From contig JAAYNW010000055.1 in NCBI GenBank assembly GCA_012520655.1, positions 1-45,827 of the forward strand: DNA of 45,827 nucleotides. Direction: 5' to 3'. Positions within the stretch are counted from its first letter, which is position 1. Each line of letters begins with the position of its first letter. The position numbers and the translations under genes were made by a program. Shown piece after piece: positions 41,159 through 45,827 of this stretch. This stretch comes from Clostridiales bacterium. GTDB lineage: Bacteria > Bacillota > Clostridia > Lachnospirales > Lachnospiraceae. The notes below the pieces were generated by a model. The model saw only the letters and a program-made list of their open reading frames with translations, did no database searches and had not been told where the DNA came from.

Positions 41159-42834
41159 TTCGATTGTGCCAAATCCTTCTCATCAAAAACTTCGTCAATA
41201 GCCGATCCTGCCGGCACCATAGGGAATACTTTATCATCTTCTTTAATAATACATTCTATAAGTACCGGTTTCTTGAGGGCAATCGCTTTTTCAATCGCCG
41301 GCGCCACTTCTTCTTTACTGGTTACGCGAATCGCCTCACACCCAAGACCTCTTGCCACCATACAGAAATCTACTTTATCGTTCAGAACGGTTTGAGAATA
41401 ACGACCTTCATAAAATAAAGTCTGCCACTGACGGACCATACCGAGAACATGATTGTTAATTACTATCTGAATAATAGGGATATCATATCTGCTTGCAGTA
41501 GCGAGCTCGTTCATATTCATGCGGAAGCATCCGTCCCCTGCAATGTTCACACAAATCTTATCAGGCATTCCCACCTTTGCACCAATACACGCACCTAGAC
41601 CGTATCCCATCGTTCCTAAGCCTCCCGAGCTTAAGAAGGTTCTCGGCCTGGAATACATATAGTACTGTGCCGCCCACATCTGATGCTGCCCTACGTCCGT
41701 GCTGATAATCGCATCACCTTTTGTAACACGATCAAGTTCCTCAATAATAAAGGGACAGGACAAACCGTTTTTATTATAATTAAGCGGATATTTTTCTTTC
41801 AGCTCCTGTATATACGAAACCCATTCTTTATGTTCCAGCTGCGGCATTCTTTTATTGATTACGGATAATACTTCTTTCAAGTCGCCGACAATAGAGGCTT
41901 CTGTCTTAATATTTTTATTAATCTCCGCCGCATCGATATCTATCTGCAATACCTTAGCATCACTGGCGAATTTATTAGGATTGCCTACCACGCGGTCTGA
42001 AAACCTAGCCCCCAGCGCCACCAGCAAATCGCACTTACTGACTCCCAGGTTCGAAGTCTTCGTTCCATGCATACCTATCATTCCTGTATAAAGAGGGTCA
42101 TGTCCGTCAAAGGCTCCTTTTCCCATAAGCGTATCGCAAACCGGCGCATCCAGCTTTTTGGCAAATTCCATCACTTCTGAACAAGCATCGGAAATAATCG
42201 TCCCGCCGCCTACATATATATATGGCTTCTTCGATTCCATTATGAGCTTTAATGCTTTATCGATATTCTCTTCCGTATAATGTTGATGTAACGGTTCCTG
42301 TTCTGGCACAACCGGCTCATATTCGCATAAAGCAGCCGTTACATCCTTCGTAATGTCCACCAAGACCGGTCCGGGTCTGCCGCTCTTTGCAATCTTAAAT
42401 GCTTTGCGCAACGTATCAGCCAATATGTTGATATCCTTTACAATATAGCCATGCTTTGTAATCGGCATCGTCACGCCGGCAATATCCACTTCCTGAAAGG
42501 AATCTTTTCCGAGAAGAGGAAGCGTCACATTGCAAGTAATCGCCACCATCGGCACGGAATCCATCTGTGCCGTTGCGATTCCCGTCACCAGATTCGTTGC
42601 CCCGGGACCGCTCGTCGCCAAACATACCCCTGTCTTTCCAGTCGCTCTCGCATATCCGTCTGCCGCATGGGCCGCCCCCTGCTCGTGAGACGTTAAAATA
42701 TGTTTTATTTCCTTACTGTGTTTATACAGCGCGTCATATACATTTAAAATAGTTCCACCCGGATAACCGAAAACGGTATCCACCCCTTGTTCTTTTAAAC
42801 ATTCTATTACAATTTCCGCACCTGTAAGCTGCAT
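41155..42834 (-). CDS. ilvB: Acetolactate synthase, large (catalytic) subunit
   Basis: A 559-residue ThDP enzyme that joins two pyruvates to acetolactate, or pyruvate with 2-ketobutyrate, for valine, leucine and isoleucine synthesis. The catalytic Glu is E51 (LTSHEQGAAHAADGYAR); the ThDP/Mg motif is GDGCFRMNMNELATASRYDIPIIQIVINN, and FQEVDIAGVTMPITKHGY is conserved in biosynthetic AHAS. The FAD region (about 180-340) is present. No small regulatory subunit (ilvN) gene follows in this operon. It starts about 63 bp after ilvD. Confidence 0.95.
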   Translation of the reverse strand: MQLTGAEIVIECLKEQGVDTVFGYPGGTILNVYDALYKHSKEIKHILTSHEQGAAHAADGYARATGKTGVCLATSGPGATNLVTGIATAQMDSVPMVAITCNVTLPLLGKDSFQEVDIAGVTMPITKHGYIVKDINILADTLRKAFKIAKSGRPGPVLVDITKDVTAALCEYEPVVPEQEPLHQHYTEENIDKALKLIMESKKPYIYVGGGTIISDACSEVMEFAKKLDAPVCDTLMGKGAFDGHDPLYTGMIGMHGTKTSNLGVSKCDLLVALGARFSDRVVGNPNKFASDAKVLQIDIDAAEINKNIKTEASIVGDLKEVLSVINKRMPQLEHKEWVSYIQELKEKYPLNYNKNGLSCPFIIEELDRVTKGDAIISTDVGQHQMWAAQYYMYSRPRTFLSSGGLGTMGYGLGACIGAKVGMPDKICVNIAGDGCFRMNMNELATASRYDIPIIQIVINNHVLGMVRQWQTLFYEGRYSQTVLNDKVDFCMVARGLGCEAIRVTSKEEVAPAIEKAIALKKPVLIECIIKEDDKVFPMVPAGSAIDEVFDEKDLAQSK

Positions 42835-42897
42835 CTATTTTTCCTCCATATGTCCGGATTCTATCACATTTACTGCCGCACCGGCCGTTCCTCTTGC

Positions 42898-44568
42898 TTA
42901 TTTCTTAGGTATTTCCAGTATAGCTCCTCTGTTTCCGCTAGTTACCATTTCTCTGTAGCGTGACAAGTATCCCGTTGTTACTTTAGGTTCTCTCGGCTGC
43001 CAGAGAGATCTCCTTTTAGCAAGTTCCTCATCGGAGACCTTCATGTTAATGGTATTTTCCGGTATATTGATGCTGATGATATCTCCCTCTTCCACCAAAG
43101 CAATAGGACCGCCTACCGCTGCTTCCGGAGATACGTGACCGATAGAAGCTCCTCTGGAGGCTCCCGAAAAACGTCCGTCGGTAATGAGCGCCACACTGGA
43201 GCCCAACCCCATACCCGCAATTGCGGAAGTAGGATTCAGCATCTCGCGCATACCCGGTCCTCCTTTCGGTCCCTCGTAGCGGATAACTACAACGTCTCCC
43301 GCAACAATCTTACCGCCTTTGATAGCATCAATCGCATCTTCTTCACAATCGAACACTCTTGCCGGCCCTTCATGTACCATCATTTCCGGTACCACTGCCG
43401 AACGCTTTACAACGCAGGAGTCAGGTGCCAGATTTCCCTTGAGCACGGCAATACCTCCCGTCTTACTGTAAGGATTGTCAATCGGCCTTATAACCTCGGG
43501 ATCTCTATTTATGCAGCCCGCAATATTTTCACCGACTGTCTTGCCGGTTGCCGTAATCAGATCCGTATATAATAGATTTTTCTTGTTTAATTCGTTCATT
43601 ACTGCATAAACACCGCCTGCCTCATTCAAGTCTTCCATATAGGTAGGCCCTGCCGGAGCCAGATGACAAAGGTTCGGGGTCTCTGCCGAAAGCTTATTTG
43701 CTATGTCCACGTTTAAATCTACTCCCGCTTCATACGCAATTGCAGGCAGGTGTAGCATGGAGTTCGTGGAGCAGCCTAATGCCATATCCATGCGAAGGGC
43801 ATTAATAAATGCTTTTTCCGTCATAATGTCGCGGGGTTTGATATCTCTCTCCACTAATTCCATAATCTTCATGCCGGCATGCTTTGCCAGACGAATCCTC
43901 TCGGAATATACTGCCGGAATCGTGCCGTTTCCTTTCAGCCCCATTCCCAGAACTTCGGTCAGACAGTTCATGGAATTAGCCGTATACATACCGGAACAGG
44001 AACCGCAAGTCGGACAGACTTTCTCCTCAAATTCAGAAAGTTCTTCTAGCGACATCGTTCCTGCTGCAACGCTTCCTACCGCTTCGAACATAGCGGAAAG
44101 ACTTTTCTTTTCTCCTTTTACACGGCCTGCGAGCATCGGACCGCCGGACACAAATACCGTCGGAATATTAAGCCTGGCTGCCGCCATCAAGAGACCAGGA
44201 ACATTCTTATCGCAATTGGGAACCATAACGAGTCCGTCAAAACCATGAGCCATCGCTACAGCTTCCGTACTGTCCGCAATTAAATCTCTTGTAACGAGAG
44301 AATATTTCATACCGATATGTCCCATAGCAATGCCGTCACAAACTGCGATAGCAGGGAATACCACCGGCATTCCTCCTGCCATTGCCACTCCCATTTTAAC
44401 AGCTTCGACAATTTTATCCAGATTCATATGCCCCGGAACAATCTCATTATAAGAGCTTACAATACCGATCATCGGCCGTCTTCTTTCTTCTTCAGTGTAA
44501 CCGAGCGCATTAAATAAACTTCTGTGCGGTGCTTGCTGAGTACCTGCTTTAACGGAATCACTTTTCAT
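42898..44568 (-). CDS. ilvD: Dihydroxy-acid dehydratase
   Basis: A 556-residue Fe-S dehydratase in valine, leucine and isoleucine synthesis. The cluster-ligand Cys segments are [10 protein letters not shown] (C119) and [19 protein letters not shown] (185-202); [17 protein letters not shown] and the C-terminal [21 protein letters not shown] are family marks. GGAGAG lies 6 nt before the ATG at 44568, chosen over an earlier in-frame start (44598) that lacks a site. It follows leuB after 77 bp. Confidence 0.96.
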   Translation of the reverse strand: MKSDSVKAGTQQAPHRSLFNALGYTEEERRRPMIGIVSSYNEIVPGHMNLDKIVEAVKMGVAMAGGMPVVFPAIAVCDGIAMGHIGMKYSLVTRDLIADSTEAVAMAHGFDGLVMVPNCDKNVPGLLMAAARLNIPTVFVSGGPMLAGRVKGEKKSLSAMFEAVGSVAAGTMSLEELSEFEEKVCPTCGSCSGMYTANSMNCLTEVLGMGLKGNGTIPAVYSERIRLAKHAGMKIMELVERDIKPRDIMTEKAFINALRMDMALGCSTNSMLHLPAIAYEAGVDLNVDIANKLSAETPNLCHLAPAGPTYMEDLNEAGGVYAVMNELNKKNLLYTDLITATGKTVGENIAGCINRDPEVIRPIDNPYSKTGGIAVLKGNLAPDSCVVKRSAVVPEMMVHEGPARVFDCEEDAIDAIKGGKIVAGDVVVIRYEGPKGGPGMREMLNPTSAIAGMGLGSSVALITDGRFSGASRGASIGHVSPEAAVGGPIALVEEGDIISINIPENTINMKVSDEELAKRRSLWQPREPKVTTGYLSRYREMVTSGNRGAILEIPKK

Positions 44569-44645
44569 ATTCATCTCTCCTATCTCTATTTTAAACATTG
44601 TAGTATCATTTCTTCATCGGTAACATCATGCTAGCATCAAGTGTT

Positions 44646-45731
44646 TTAGCTTATCCTCTCCACAAGCAGATCTCCCATTTCCGTACAAGTTACTTGCATG
44701 CAGCCGGCCGACATAATATCTACCGTACGGTATCCTTCTTTCAATACCTGCTTTACCGCCGTCTCCACCGCATCTGCCTCTTTATCCAAATCGAAGGAAT
44801 ATCTGAGCATCATGGCCGCCGATAAAACAGTAGCTATCGGATTTGCAATATTCTTTCCTGCAATATCCGGAGCAGAACCGTGACTCGGCTCATAGAGACC
44901 GAATCTGGTATCGTTCAAGGATGCCGATGCCAGCATGCCGATAGAACCGGTCACCATGCTCGCTTCATCCGAAAGGATGTCTCCAAACATATTTTCTGTA
45001 AGAATAACATCGAACTGCGCCGGGTTTTTTACAAGCTGCATCGCGCAATTATCCACCAGCATATGTTCCAAAACAACCTCCGGATAATCTTTCGCCACTT
45101 CCTCTACCACGCTTCTCCAAAGTCTGGAGGAATCCAGCACGTTTGCTTTATCCACACTGGTTACCTTTTTACGTCTCTTCATCGCGATGTCAAAGCCTTT
45201 TATCGCAATACGACGAATCTCATTCTCATCATAAACAAGCGTATCTGTCGCCTTCCGGACCCCGTTTTCCTCCACGGTTTTTCTTTCTCCGAAATAAAGA
45301 CCTCCTGTAAGCTCGCGCATAATCATAATATCGAAGCCCTTCGAGCTGATTTCTTCTCTCAAAGGACATGCCTTTGCAAGTTCTTCATATAAAACAGCCG
45401 GTCTTAAATTAGCAAAAAGATTCAGCGCTTTTCTAATAGAAAGAAGCCCCGCTTCCGGCCTTAAATTCGGCGGCAGCTGATACCAAGGAGAAGTTGTCGT
45501 GTCGCCGCCTATGGAACCCATCAATACTGCATCGGCCGCCTTTGCAGTTTCCACAGCCTCTTCCGTAAGTGGAACTCCGTGTACATCGATGGATGCTCCT
45601 CCCATTAATATATCCGTATATTTTATTCGATGCACATAGCAATCTGCCACTTTACCCAGAACTTTTTTTGCTTCCGCAACAATTTCCGGTCCGATACCGT
45701 CGCCGGGAATACATGTAATCTTTAATTCCAT
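44646..45731 (-). CDS. leuB: 3-isopropylmalate dehydrogenase
   Basis: A 361-residue NAD-dependent decarboxylating dehydrogenase of leucine synthesis. It begins MELKITCIPGDGIGPEIVAEA and carries GSIGGDTTTS, RPAVLYEELAKACPLR, the substrate-Arg region IMRELTGGLYFGE, DKANVLDSSRLWR, VDNCAMQLVKNPAQFDVILTENMFGDILSDEASM and GLYEPSHGSAPDIAGKNIANP. GGGAGTGGAG lies 7 nt before the ATG at 45731; an in-frame ATG 16 codons upstream is not needed. It is the first gene of the operon leuB-ilvD-ilvB-L,D-transpeptidase. Confidence 0.96.
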   Translation of the reverse strand: MELKITCIPGDGIGPEIVAEAKKVLGKVADCYVHRIKYTDILMGGASIDVHGVPLTEEAVETAKAADAVLMGSIGGDTTTSPWYQLPPNLRPEAGLLSIRKALNLFANLRPAVLYEELAKACPLREEISSKGFDIMIMRELTGGLYFGERKTVEENGVRKATDTLVYDENEIRRIAIKGFDIAMKRRKKVTSVDKANVLDSSRLWRSVVEEVAKDYPEVVLEHMLVDNCAMQLVKNPAQFDVILTENMFGDILSDEASMVTGSIGMLASASLNDTRFGLYEPSHGSAPDIAGKNIANPIATVLSAAMMLRYSFDLDKEADAVETAVKQVLKEGYRTVDIMSAGCMQVTCTEMGDLLVERIS

Positions 45732-45794
45732 AACAATCTCCACTCCCTTAATTTCATTCTTTGCCGTAGTACAGTGCAAAAGCCTACTTATCTC

Positions 45795-45823
45795 ATAATA
45801 TATTAAAATATAGCAACTTTCAA
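45795..45823 (-). promoter_or_regulatory. Promoter of the leuB-ilvD-ilvB operon
   Basis: On the minus strand TTGAAA (45823-45818), 17 nt and TATTAT (45800-45795). Transcription would start near 45788, leaving a leader of about 57 nt, too short for a T-box or peptide attenuator. The -35 lies 4 bp from the window edge. Confidence 0.6.
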
Positions 45824-45827
45824 CCCC

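Noticed and set aside
45732-45827. Possible T-box or attenuator before leuB
   Set aside because: The apparent leader is only about 57 nt and shows no T-box sequence, although the window ends here.

Overview
The window looks like a chromosomal segment of an anaerobic Firmicute, most likely Clostridia of the Lachnospiraceae type. This is inferred from AT-rich intergenic DNA, strong AGGAGG-type ribosome binding sites, sigma-A type promoters, the secG-rnr-smpB-ssrA block, an ErfK-type L,D-transpeptidase, clostridial-type serC-serA and starch/maltodextrin genes. No species can be named from sequence alone. Almost all genes are on the minus strand. No phage, insertion sequence, CRISPR array or rRNA is visible; the only RNA genes are tmRNA and one tRNA-Thr.

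Layout. 1-3.2 kb is a patchy accessory end: a GNAT/YoaP-like acetyltransferase cut by the window edge, two lipoproteins, and the fused remnants of a divergent GH31 glycosidase/AraC regulator pair. 3.3-9.0 kb is housekeeping: ssrA (tmRNA), smpB, rnr, secG, an isochorismatase-like hydrolase and eno. 9.1-12.6 kb is a GntR/YtrA-type regulator with an ABC ATPase and a permease whose reading frame is broken at a run of eight G. gpmI follows at 12.7-14.2 kb.

14.4-22.1 kb is a maltodextrin region: a four-gene minus-strand operon (GH13 amylase, binding protein, two permeases), a divergent short LacI-type regulator, and a lipoprotein with an InlB-type repeat and two SusE-like carbohydrate-binding-like domains. 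The lipoprotein promoter is flanked by two near-identical LacI-like operators and a 13-bp leader hairpin. A CDF cation exporter and a domain-permuted GH3 beta-glucosidase follow to 26.2 kb.

26.4-30.5 kb is a zinc-uptake operon (zur, a small Cys-rich membrane protein, znuA, znuC, znuB, an OB-like lipoprotein) with a consensus promoter overlapped by a perfect 7-1-7 Fur-family box. Next come a MATE transporter, tRNA-Thr(CGT), and an apparent operon DUF1015-glgB-mscS in which the branching enzyme carries a long charged coiled-coil tail. 37-45.8 kb is amino-acid biosynthesis: serC-serA, and leuB-ilvD-ilvB-L,D-transpeptidase with a recognisable promoter at the right-hand end.

Taken together: extracellular starch-derived oligosaccharides are bound, imported and cleaved (malto operon, GH13, GH3), stored as glycogen (glgB), and passed through lower glycolysis (gpmI, eno), which feeds serine (serC/serA) and branched-chain amino-acid synthesis. 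I see no clearly new multi-gene system. The best leads are the poly-G frameshift, the collapsed divergent locus, the operator/hairpin layout of the SusE-like lipoprotein, the Zur operon with its two extra genes, and the GlgB tail.
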